From the NCBI RefSeq assembly GCF_900187945.1, contig NZ_FYEH01000008.1, positions 1 to 64,000 of the forward strand: a stretch of DNA of 64,000 nucleotides, in the 5' to 3' direction. Shown here one piece after another: positions 45,399 through 53,184 of the stretch (its first letter is position 1; every line of letters starts with the position of its first letter). Under the pieces are notes generated by a model. It made no database searches. It had not been told where the DNA came from and worked only from the letters and a program-made list of their open reading frames with translations. This stretch comes from Arboricoccus pini (GTDB lineage: Bacteria > Pseudomonadota > Alphaproteobacteria > Geminicoccales > Geminicoccaceae). A program made the position numbers and the translations under genes.

Positions 45399-46138
45399 CG
45401 ACCGTTGCTCCTGGCGCGGCGGATGAGCATCAGGCCGCAGCCCCAGGCCCTGGCCTTGCCGAAGCCGGCATGGAGGCGGCGCAAAAAGCGCGAAGGATCG
45501 TCGACGCGCAGCTTGCCATCGAATTCCAGCATGGAGAACCTAATTGGGCTCGAGGCCGGACCACGCGGAACGCGGATCTGCTCATAACCATCGATGCGCA
45601 GGCTCGCCTCCGGATCGAGCAGCGTGAAGACCGCCGTCTCACCTTGGCGCTCGAGCCAGGCCAGACCTGCACTGCGAATCGCAACCTCGCGACGTTCCGA
45701 CCTGCTTCCCGCGAAAGCGCCGTCGGCCGGGGAAGAGAGTGCGTGCATGACGACGTCATGGTAGCGCTGAGTCTTTCCGGGCCCCTTTCTTTCCGGGTCG
45801 TGGCGCAGGCGGCGGACGGGATTGGCACGCAGGGAAAATGAGAGCTGGTCGCCGGCGCGAAGGACTGGCGACCATTGCTTGGTCTCCAGCGGCTCGAAAA
45901 GACCGTGCGGATCGAGCGGGGGCCTGGCCGACAGGACGAGAAAGCCGGCCTGGCCCGTGCCCTCCTCGCGCCAGAGAAAATCCCTCCGGCGATCCGCCGT
46001 GTCGGCAAAGAGCGTCCAGACCAGCCGGTGGGCGGTTCCGGTGCGGGCATGCGGATCGTCCGGCATGAGCAGGGGCCCCAGGGCGGAGAGTGCCCCATCA
46101 CGGCGCAACCGCACGCGACTGAGATAAGCCATCGTCAT
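45395..46138 (-). CDS. cas6e: CRISPR-associated endoribonuclease Cas6e (Cse3/CasE)
   Basis: This 247-residue protein fits Cas6e, which cuts CRISPR precursor RNA in type I-E systems and stays on the crRNA 3' handle. It starts YLSRVRLRRD, has HRLVWTLFADTADRRRDFLW (where the catalytic His is in the HRLVW segment), the FSLRANPVRRLR strand, and the C-terminal glycine-rich loop FGKARAWGCGLMLIRRA. Length is slightly above the 200-230 usual. GGAG precedes ATG 46138. The frame is intact, yet cas3, cas8e, cse2, cas7 and cas5 are absent upstream and cas1/cas2 downstream are broken, so the protein has no visible partners or array here. Confidence 0.88.
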   Translation of the reverse strand: MTMAYLSRVRLRRDGALSALGPLLMPDDPHARTGTAHRLVWTLFADTADRRRDFLWREEGTGQAGFLVLSARPPLDPHGLFEPLETKQWSPVLRAGDQLSFSLRANPVRRLRHDPERKGPGKTQRYHDVVMHALSSPADGAFAGSRSERREVAIRSAGLAWLERQGETAVFTLLDPEASLRIDGYEQIRVPRGPASSPIRFSMLEFDGKLRVDDPSRFLRRLHAGFGKARAWGCGLMLIRRARSNGR

Positions 46139-46710
46139 GGCAACGCTCCGCTGGACGGGGCGGGTGTATAATCAAGGGTGCATGCATCCAGAGAACGACC
46201 AGTGCCACACCTTTTCCCGTCGTTAAACCGTCGAACCTTTTGACGCCGACGAAATCTGGGCGCTCCGAGGACGTGAACAGGTCTTGCAACCCGATTTCGC
46301 GCACTATCTTAACCAGTCGGAAGGAGGCCGTAAGCTCATGGGAGTGCATAGATAACCGGACGGGTGCTATTATTGATTATTTAGTTCTTGAAAAGCTAAG
46401 TAATTATAGAAATTACTTGAGAGTGAGCCCATTCTATAATGAAAAAACGGGAGATCCGATGAGATAATCTATGAATCGCTACGCGAAGTAGGCGCCCGAC
46501 AAAAAGTACGAGATGTGCTTAGTGGAATTCTCTTTATTTCCTCACCCATTGGGTTCCAGATAGGCGACGAATGGCCCTAAAGGCGATGTCCGTGCTTTAT
46601 AGTCTTATCGAAATGAGATCCCCACTTTGTGGGCTTGGTTCATCTTCTGGTGGCCCGTGAGGCCGCCGGCAGTCCCCAAGCAGCAATTTATCGAGGAATT
46701 TCTGGACGTG
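46139..46710. other. 572-base stretch between cas6e and the NADH dehydrogenase-like gene
   Basis: No gene is supported. The part where cas5 should stand (46139-46350, minus strand) does not translate to a Cas5 C-terminus. The middle (46360-46470) is strongly AT-rich compared with its surroundings and contains the inverted repeat at 46398-46418. This may be the scar of the deletion that removed the Cascade genes. Confidence 0.45.
46398..46418. repeat. AAGTAATT/AATTACTT inverted repeat
   Basis: Perfect eight-base arms at 46398-46405 and 46411-46418 with a 5-base centre lie in the AT-rich patch. No T-run of terminator type follows. It may be a binding site for a regulator of the downstream gene or a remnant of a mobile element end. 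Confidence 0.4.
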
Positions 46711-48027
46711 GTGAGCAAAGAGCAGCAACAGCGGGTCGTTGTCGTGGGCGGCGGGGTAGCGGGCCTGGAGATCGCCACCACGCTGGGACGACGCTGGCGC
46801 CGACAGCGCGGTCGTGCCCCCGGAAACTCCACGATCACGCTCATCGACCGCGATTTCGCACATGTGTGGAAGCCCATGCTGCACACCATTGCGGCCGGGA
46901 CGACCGATATTTCCCAGCAGCAGACTCCGTACATTGCTCAGGCACGTGATGCCGGTTTTGCTTATCAGCCGGGCGAACTGAGCGGCCTAGACCGGGCCAG
47001 GCAGGAGGTACTAATAGCTCCCCTGCATGCACCGGACGGCCGCCTGCTGGTCCCTGAAAGGCGGCTGGCATATGACACACTGATCATCGCGGTTGGTAGC
47101 CACGCGAACGACTTCGGTACGCCAGGCGTGGTAGACCATTGCCGTATGATTGACTCCCGTCAGCAGGCCAAGGCCTTCAACCACGAACTGCGCATCCGCA
47201 TGCTTCAGTGCCAGGCGCAGGAGGGTGAACTATCGATCGCCATCGTAGGGGGCGGAGCGACAGGAGTGGAACTCGCGGCGGAGTTGGTACAGCTGGTCGC
47301 AGCTTCTGTCGCCTACGGTGCGCAAGGGCTGGCTGAGCGAATAAAGATCATCTTGATCGAAAGCGGGCCACGGCTACTGGCGGCGTTTCCGCAGGATATT
47401 TCTGCTGCCACGCGCGCGCGGCTCGAAGCATTGGGTATCCGGGTGATGACTGACACCCGGGTCAGCGCGGCGACTGCCGATAGCTTCGTCCTCAGCAACG
47501 GCCAGCAGGTGGAGGCGTCCCTGAAGGTCTGGGCGGCGGGAGTGAAGGCGCCGGATTTCCTTGCCCATCTTGATGGCCTGGAAACGACACGCGGCAACCA
47601 ATTGGTGATTCTGCCGTCGCTGCGGACCACCCTGGATCCCAACATCTATGCGGTGGGTGATTGTGCAAGCCTCACGCTGCCCGGTGCCGAACGGCCACTG
47701 CCGCCCACGGCCCAGGTTGCCCATCAACAGGCCCGGCACCTGATCCGCTACCTGCCAGGTGCCATGCAGCGCGGTGAGGCCATCCCCGATTTCGTCTACC
47801 GCGATTTCGGCTCACTGGTGTCGCTTGGCGACTACGATGCCTACGGTTCGCTGGGTCAGTTCGGTATGTTCAAGGGGGTTACCATCCGTGGCCGCTTGGC
47901 CCAACTGAGCCATGTCATGCTCTACCGAAGCCATCAAGCGATGCTTTACGGGTTCTGGCGCGGCAGTCTGCTGTGGCTGGTAGATCGCCTGAACGCGCAC
48001 GTGCGAGCGTCAATACGCTTGAACTGA
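46711..48027 (+). CDS. FAD-dependent pyridine nucleotide oxidoreductase, type II NADH dehydrogenase-like
   Basis: This protein is about 438 residues from GTG 46711 (an adjacent GTG at 46708 is equally possible; GAGGAA lies upstream). It has the first Rossmann site RVVVVGGGVAGLEIATTLGR, the HVWKPMLHTIAAGT segment seen in Ndh-2 enzymes, a second nucleotide site IAIVGGGATGVELAAELVQL, WAAGVKAP and the FAD-ribityl motif NIYAVGDCASL. The C-terminal amphipathic/hydrophobic part (MLYRSHQAMLYGFWRGSLLW) would attach it to the membrane. The likely reaction is NADH oxidation with quinone reduction. An upstream TTG at 46627 is open but adds no family sequence. It stands alone between decayed regions. Confidence 0.87.
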   Translation: MSKEQQQRVVVVGGGVAGLEIATTLGRRWRRQRGRAPGNSTITLIDRDFAHVWKPMLHTIAAGTTDISQQQTPYIAQARDAGFAYQPGELSGLDRARQEVLIAPLHAPDGRLLVPERRLAYDTLIIAVGSHANDFGTPGVVDHCRMIDSRQQAKAFNHELRIRMLQCQAQEGELSIAIVGGGATGVELAAELVQLVAASVAYGAQGLAERIKIILIESGPRLLAAFPQDISAATRARLEALGIRVMTDTRVSAATADSFVLSNGQQVEASLKVWAAGVKAPDFLAHLDGLETTRGNQLVILPSLRTTLDPNIYAVGDCASLTLPGAERPLPPTAQVAHQQARHLIRYLPGAMQRGEAIPDFVYRDFGSLVSLGDYDAYGSLGQFGMFKGVTIRGRLAQLSHVMLYRSHQAMLYGFWRGSLLWLVDRLNAHVRASIRLN

Positions 48028-48833
48028 AGCGCGTGCAGCCTGATCTCATTTTCTTTTCGTCCGCCGCACGGGCGGCTTGATGCTGGTATCGTCTGACTTT
48101 CGGTTGCGGCGGCCTCTGCCACGCGGCAGATCGGCTTCTCGCCTTGGAGAGACCGTAGGCTAAGTACGCCCGGCGGCCGTCTATTCCCGCATCAAGCCCC
48201 CGCCTCGCCGGCAATATCGGATCAAGCGGGAGAGCAGCGGCGCTTCGTCTATGTAAGCGTCCCTCATCAGGGATGAACAGCTATGCCAGCTTCGCCATGC
48301 AGGTTGCCGCGCTCCAGGAGCTGTTTTTCAGGCTAGTCTAGACCCGAGCATGTGTCTCGGGTGGCAACAAGCTCGAAATCATCGACAACGTTGGCACTTT
48401 GTTGACGATCCATCCAGCCGAACTTCGCTTTACGGCACGCCACGCCACGCCCACCTGGCGGCCGATGGACAAAAGAGCATCGGGCTCTGGTGTGGCCGCC
48501 TTCCAAGACGAGGGCGCCATGCGACCGAAAACTTGGTTGAACAGCTGACAGCGCCAAGGGTATTCTTGACAGTTCTCGCGTTAGATCTATGAAACTCTCG
48601 ATAGATAATTGCACAATATCGGCGTTGTCGACCCAACTCCGAACAGTCCTCGTCTTGAATGGCTCGGTCCCAATTATTCCTGCCGAATCCTGATAGTGAT
48701 CTTTGGACCCATACGGGGTGCGCCGTCATCAGAAAGATTATTAATATTTATTGCCATAAAATATTGAGATATGAATTTATTCGTTCCAGAAAATCGCATA
48801 TATCTTTCCATTAAATCTATCCTGTTGCGCTGA
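48028..48833. other. 806-base stretch with no recognisable gene
   Basis: Frames on both strands are interrupted and motif-free. A 7-base hairpin (ACCCGAG 48342-48348, CTCGGGT 48356-48362) is present. The right end (48735-48830) is very AT-rich. It leads directly into the LacI fragment. Confidence 0.45.
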
Positions 48834-48977
48834 TATGCCTGCGGCATCTACAAGCGTTGCCAAGCGCTTGGCCTGTCGGTTCCTAGAGACATCCGCTTAC
48901 TCGGCTTTGACGGCAATCCGCTCAATGCCTATCTCGCGCCGCGGCTAAGCACGATCCGCGTGCCTTATGAGGGTTTC
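48834..48977 (+). pseudogene. LacI-family regulator, C-terminal fragment
   Basis: The frame reads YACGIYKRCQALGLSVPRDI then RLLGFDGNPLNAYLAPRLST and IRVPYEGF. This is the ligand-domain segment G.Y.A...LGL.VP.DI.L.GFDD...A....P.LSTVR.P of LacI/GalR regulators, around two-thirds into the protein. The DNA-binding part and the end are missing; the sequence changes at about 48978 into a TetR regulator in another frame. Confidence 0.7.
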
Positions 48978-49447
48978 CAAACGGCCTCTATGCGGCCTTT
49001 GGTTCGAAGGTCGGCCTCTATCGGGCGGCGCTGGGATGGTATGATGTGGCCTTCTCGACGCTGACGGACGAGATGCTGTCTCGTCCCGACCCGCTCGACA
49101 CGCTGTCGACGTGGCTGGAGACGCAGGCGGCGCTGTTCAGTGACCCCGACCATCCGCCCGGCTGCATGATCTCGACCGCCGTTCTTGGCTGCGCGGTCGA
49201 GAACGATCCCCTCGCCCGGATGGTCGCCGAGCGGCGCGAGGCGACGATTGCCCGTATCCAGGCTCGACTGGCGCGGGCAAGGATGGAGGGCGAGATAAAG
49301 GCCGACGCCGATCCTCTCACCCTCGCCCGCTTCGTCGGTGCCATCATTCAAGGCATGTCGATTCAGGCGCGCGACGGCGCCGGCAGGGCGGAACTCACTG
49401 CTCTTGCCAGGCTGGCCGCCGAGGAACTGGCACGCCAGCAGCCGTGA
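48978..49447 (+). pseudogene. TetR-family regulator lacking most of its DNA-binding domain
   Basis: From about 48980 the frame reads NGLYAAFGSKVGLYRAALGW followed by YDVAFSTLTDEML. LYAAFGSKxGLYRAAL is the end of the TetR helix-turn-helix and the start of helix 4. The ligand domain then runs to the stop at 49447 and is complete (PPGCMISTAVLGCAVENDPL, FVGAIIQGMSIQARDGAGRA, typical of the TetR C-terminal 'DUF' branch). The first 35-40 residues, including recognition helix, are replaced by LacI sequence. A GTG at 49046 could start a fragment, but DNA binding would be lost. Confidence 0.7.
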
Positions 49448-49579
49448 GGGCTGAGCCGACCAAGGTTCCTACCCGACCCGTCCCGCGTCACGTCCACCTC
49501 GCCGGCCACACTATCTTTCGCGGCTTCCCGCATCGCTACAAGCTGTCCGGCATGTCAATGTTCTGCATTGTCCATTGAC

Positions 49580-49596
49580 TCTATAGGTTTTATAGA
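49580..49596. promoter_or_regulatory. TCTATA-N5-TATAGA inverted repeat
   Basis: Perfect six-base arms (49580-49585, 49591-49596) lie 97 bases before the FAD/NAD(P)-binding gene. The CTATA arm recalls the motif shared by other monooxygenase and importer promoters here. It may be an activator site or the extended -10 region. Confidence 0.35.
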
Positions 49597-49692
49597 TTTA
49601 CCGATCTCATCTGTCTTGGACGGCCCAGGGCTAGGGGTCGGCTCGACGACATGCGTTGAAGGCAGCTGAGTTCCGCGTAGAGGAGAACGACG

Positions 49693-51156
49693 ATGCAGCA
49701 ACAGTTACGGCGACGGCGGCGGATCGTGATCGTTGGCGGCGGTTTCAGCGGTGCCGTCCTTGCGATCCATTTGGCTCGGCGCGCCAAGGAAAGCCTGGAT
49801 ATCAAGATCGTTGAGCCTCGCGCCCGGCTGGGAAGCGGCCTGGCCTATTCGACGACAGTGCCTGATCATTTCATGAACGCTCCGAGCACCTTGAGTTCGA
49901 TCGAGCCGGAAGATCCCCATCATTTGTCGCGCTGGCTGGAAGCGTACGCGAGCGAACGCGGCCTAGACGTCGACGCGTGGCGGCATGAGGGGCAGGTATT
50001 CACGCCTCGTTGGATCTTCGGGCGCTACATCGAAGCGCAACTGAATGTTGTGGCCGAACAGTGCGCCCCAGCCGTGCTGGTCCGGCATGTACGCGCCGCG
50101 GCGGCGCATATTACGCGGCGCGCCAACGGGACGATCGTCCACTTGTCAGACGGGCGGGCCATCGTCGCGGATCAACTGGTTCTCGCCTTCGGTGCCACGC
50201 CGGGGCGGCCAGATTTCGCCAAGGATCTGCCGCACGGACAGCCAGGTTATCTGGGCGACCCCTGGCGCGAGGATGATTATTCGACATTGGCGGGCGGTTC
50301 CCTAGTTCTCTTGGCCGGGACAGGTCTTACGATGGCGGATGCCATAGCAACGCTGGAGGCAAAGGGTTATCGCGGCCGCTACCTTGCCATTTCGCGCCGA
50401 GGCATCAGAGCTTTCGAGCGTCGGTCGCCGGCAGTCCTTCCCTCGTTCCTGGATCCCGCCGATCTGCCGACTTCACTTACAAAGTTATGGCGGCAGGTGC
50501 GCGCGGTCCTGCGCGATCTAAAGTGCAATGGCGGCGACTGGCAAAGCGTTGTCCCGGTGATCCGGGCGCAATTGCCCGACCTTTGGCGGAGTGCAACCGC
50601 AAAGGACAAACAGCAGTTCCTCAGGCATTTGCGGCGGATCTGGGAAATGTCGCAGCATCGACTTCCGCCGCCGGCAAGTCGCCTCTTGGATGCGCTAGCC
50701 GCCCAGGGCCGTCTTGAGATTAAGGCAGGCCGCATCCAGCGGACGGCGGCCAGAAAAGACGGGCGCCTGGGCGTCGCGTTCAAACCCCGCGGCGGCGATC
50801 ATGTACAAATTCTAACCGTCGATGGACTGATCAACTGCACCGGCGCGCAGCATGATCTCCTGCGAGCGACGAACCGGCCCTTCGTGCAGAATTTGCTGGC
50901 AAGCGGCCATATCAGGCCTGGTCCCTTCTCCTTCGGCTTGGATGTCCATCCCGACCTCAGGGTATTGGATGCGAAAGCCAGACCGCAGTCCTGGCTTTTC
51001 GCCGTGGGAGCGCCGGTTCGGGGCGTCCATTGGGAGTCGAACGGTGTCAGCGAGCTATTATCCCAAGTCGTCGGATTAGCCGATCGCCTGGCGGCAAGAG
51101 CCGATACCAAGGAGGATGGCGTCGAACTCGCGGACAATGTCATTGTCGTTGCATGA
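49693..51156 (+). CDS. FAD/NAD(P)-binding protein (FAD_NAD_binding_9 type)
   Basis: This 487-residue protein begins RRIVIVGGGFSGAVLAIHLA, an FAD/NAD(P) fingerprint, followed by an acidic end of the second strand at VEPRARLGSGLAYST, PDHFMNAPST and GQVFTPRWIFGRYIEAQL. A second nucleotide-type stretch occurs as LVLLAGTGLTMADAIATLEA, and GLINCTGAQHDLL is near the end. This is the family of flavin or pyridine nucleotide proteins often encoded beside luciferase-like monooxygenases and sulfur importers; their substrate is not established to my knowledge. AGGAG precedes the ATG. It could supply reducing power or oxidise a sulfur intermediate. Confidence 0.85.
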   Translation: MQQQLRRRRRIVIVGGGFSGAVLAIHLARRAKESLDIKIVEPRARLGSGLAYSTTVPDHFMNAPSTLSSIEPEDPHHLSRWLEAYASERGLDVDAWRHEGQVFTPRWIFGRYIEAQLNVVAEQCAPAVLVRHVRAAAAHITRRANGTIVHLSDGRAIVADQLVLAFGATPGRPDFAKDLPHGQPGYLGDPWREDDYSTLAGGSLVLLAGTGLTMADAIATLEAKGYRGRYLAISRRGIRAFERRSPAVLPSFLDPADLPTSLTKLWRQVRAVLRDLKCNGGDWQSVVPVIRAQLPDLWRSATAKDKQQFLRHLRRIWEMSQHRLPPPASRLLDALAAQGRLEIKAGRIQRTAARKDGRLGVAFKPRGGDHVQILTVDGLINCTGAQHDLLRATNRPFVQNLLASGHIRPGPFSFGLDVHPDLRVLDAKARPQSWLFAVGAPVRGVHWESNGVSELLSQVVGLADRLAARADTKEDGVELADNVIVVA

Positions 51157-51313
51157 GCATCAGGGCCGCAAGGAGATTGGCCGTCGGCCGGGTTCTCGGA
51201 TCGGCCGCTATCTCCGACGCGCGCTCTAACAGAGATTGCCGAACTTGCATGGCGCCATCTTGGGGCATTTTGCACCGATTCAGCGCGCTCCATATCATTG
51301 GGCCAAGCTCATA

Positions 51314-51540
51314 GTCATCGAGGACGGCGCGACCGCACAGTCCCTGGCGGCGCTGCGGGCCCGGCTCGGCCTCGATCAGCCGATCGCCTGCCAATTCTTG
51401 GACTGCATACGAAATCTGGCCCGCATCTGCCATCGCCGCGCTTTCTTGACCATGGGCCGTGAAAGCGCCTGTCACTATGCTCCTGACTGGCGGGCTTGTT
51501 GTGGCAACTTGCCCGGCCGCTCTTCTTGTCCTTTGGAGAC
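51314..51540 (+). pseudogene. DppB-like permease fragment with frameshift
   Basis: One frame reads VIEDGATAQSLAALRARLGL then DQPIACQFLDCIRNLA and RICHRRAFL, matching the periplasmic segment of DppB-type permeases (LRARLGLDQPxxxQFxxWxxNLxxGDLGxSF). Near 51450 the reading shifts and continues VKAPVTMLLTGGLVVATCPA and ALLVLWRR, matching the following RxPVTxxL transmembrane helix. The first helix and the last two-thirds are absent. It ends directly at the aldo/keto reductase ribosome site, so an importer was probably deleted here. Confidence 0.65.
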
Positions 51541-51545
51541 GAAGC

Positions 51546-52562
51546 ATGACCCTCGATTATCGCAATCTCGGCCGCAGCGGCCTCAAAGTGGCGCCTTTGT
51601 GTCTGGGCGCCATGATGTTCGGTGGCGCTACCGACGAGGCGACATCGCATCGCATCATCGCCAAGGCAAAGGAACAGGGCTTCAATTTCATCGATACCGC
51701 AGACGGATATAATGACGGCGAATCGGAGCGCGTGGTCGGCCGCGCGATCAAGGCCGATCGAGACGACTGGATCCTGGCGACCAAGGTGGCCTCTCCACGA
51801 GGGGGCCTCAACAAGGGCGGCAGCTCGCGCAAATGGATCCATCGCCAAGTCGAGGCCAGCCTGCAGCGCCTGGGAACCGACTATATCGATATCTACTATC
51901 TCCACCGCGAGGATCGGCAGACGGCCCTCTCGGAGACGGTCAACGCGCTTGCCGATCTCGTCCGCGCCGGGAAGATCCGCTATTTCGGCGTCTCCAATTT
52001 CAGGGCCTGGACGGTAGCCGAGATCAGCCATCTGGCCGACCAGGCCGGCATCGACCGGCCAATCGCCAGCCAGCCATGCTACAATGCCTTCAATCGCCAG
52101 CCCGAGGTCGAGCACCTGACTGCCTGCGCGCATTACGGTCTGGCCGTCGTCCCTTATAGCCCCTTGGCGCGTGGCGTCCTGACCGGCAAATACGATCCCG
52201 ACGCGGCCCCTGCCAGCGATACCCGGGCCGGCCGCAACGACCGGCGCATTCACGAGACGGAATGGCGGCCGGAATCACTGCGCCTTGCCCAGAGACTGAA
52301 GCGCTATGCCGAGGAGCGTGGCACCACGGCCGCGCGGTTTGCGCTGGCCTGGGTCCTCAACAGCAGATTCGTGACCAGCGCCATCACCGGGCCGCGCACG
52401 GAGGAACACTGGGACGATTACGTGGCGGCGCTGGATTACCGCTTCAGCGAGGCTGATGAGGCCTTTGTGGACGAGCTCGTCACCAGCGGCCATCCGTCGA
52501 CGCCGGGCTACAACGATCCCAGCCATCCAAGCCTGGGTCGCATCACCCGCTCCTCGCGTTGA
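51546..52562 (+). CDS. aldo/keto reductase
   Basis: This 338-residue NADPH-dependent reductase has the AKR opening (YRNLGRSGLKVAPLCLGAMM), FIDTADGYNDGESERVVGRA with the catalytic Asp and Tyr, ILATKVASPRGG with the catalytic Lys, and DIYYLHREDRQT with the His. The SQPCYNAFNRQPE and YSPLARGVLTGKY segments bind cofactor. It resembles the AKR family of YajO/YghZ/Kv-beta type. GGAG lies eight bases before ATG 51546; an open extension upstream belongs to the DppB remnant. It may reduce an aldehyde released by one of the nearby monooxygenases, which is inference. Confidence 0.92.
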   Translation: MTLDYRNLGRSGLKVAPLCLGAMMFGGATDEATSHRIIAKAKEQGFNFIDTADGYNDGESERVVGRAIKADRDDWILATKVASPRGGLNKGGSSRKWIHRQVEASLQRLGTDYIDIYYLHREDRQTALSETVNALADLVRAGKIRYFGVSNFRAWTVAEISHLADQAGIDRPIASQPCYNAFNRQPEVEHLTACAHYGLAVVPYSPLARGVLTGKYDPDAAPASDTRAGRNDRRIHETEWRPESLRLAQRLKRYAEERGTTAARFALAWVLNSRFVTSAITGPRTEEHWDDYVAALDYRFSEADEAFVDELVTSGHPSTPGYNDPSHPSLGRITRSSR

Positions 52563-52576
52563 GCCTGCCTGACCTG

Positions 52577-52627
52577 CCCCTTTAACCTAGGCGACTTCGG
52601 ACGATCGGGCCGCCTGGGGTAAAGGGG
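52577..52627. repeat. 17-base imperfect inverted repeat after the aldo/keto reductase
   Basis: Arms at 52577-52593 and 52611-52627 pair at 15 of 17 positions around a 17-base loop, starting 15 bases after the gene's stop. There is no T-run, and the loop is large for a terminator. It could be a factor-independent stop, or paired ends of a lost insertion element. Confidence 0.45.
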
Positions 52628-53184
52628 TAGTGCCCTCCACCCGCAAGATAGATACGGGCGAAATTAGCCGAGGGCCTCGGCACCGATCGTGTGATGGCGG
52701 GCAAGATGATGTGGTTCCCGGCAGGTCACAGGTCGCCAGTTTTCAAACATCGCCACGTGACGTGCCTGGTCCGGCGTTATCGCGACTGGCTCGAGGAATG
52801 CCACGACCTCAAGATTGGCACGGCCGGACCCATTCGAGAACGACGCGCCTAGCTAAATGTTTTTCATCTAGTAAAGACGTTGAATACCGACCGTCGAGTC
52901 GAACGTATTGTCACTCAAAAAGTGCCGAAGGCGAAGTCCCGATCAGTGTAAACGCGCCGTAGTCAGGCAGGAATGCCCGACGACCGGAGCATGACCTTGA
53001 TACGCATCTTGGTCAGCGTCTGCTAGGTTACGGAAAGGCTGCCACCCCTCAATTTCGCCAAACCTCCCTACGTGGAACCGGCAACGGCTGAACTTCGCCT
53101 AGTCGCTTACCGGCGCCAAGTCGGCTGCTGCGGACACTCGGCCCGAGCCTCCGTCGGTTCCGGGCGAACGCCATCCCGATCTCC
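52628..53184. other. 557-base stretch with no recognisable gene
   Basis: No supported frame on either strand. It lies between the inverted repeat and the end of the minus-strand monooxygenase gene and may be decayed sequence. Confidence 0.4.

Noticed and set aside
44841-46710. A functional CRISPR array next to the cas genes
   Set aside because: No regularly spaced repeats are present; at most one degenerate repeat-like string is seen.
48311-48328. GCTCCAGGAGC followed by TTTTT as a terminator of the NADH dehydrogenase-like gene
   Set aside because: The stem is only four to five pairs with a tiny loop and it lies 285 bases past the stop.
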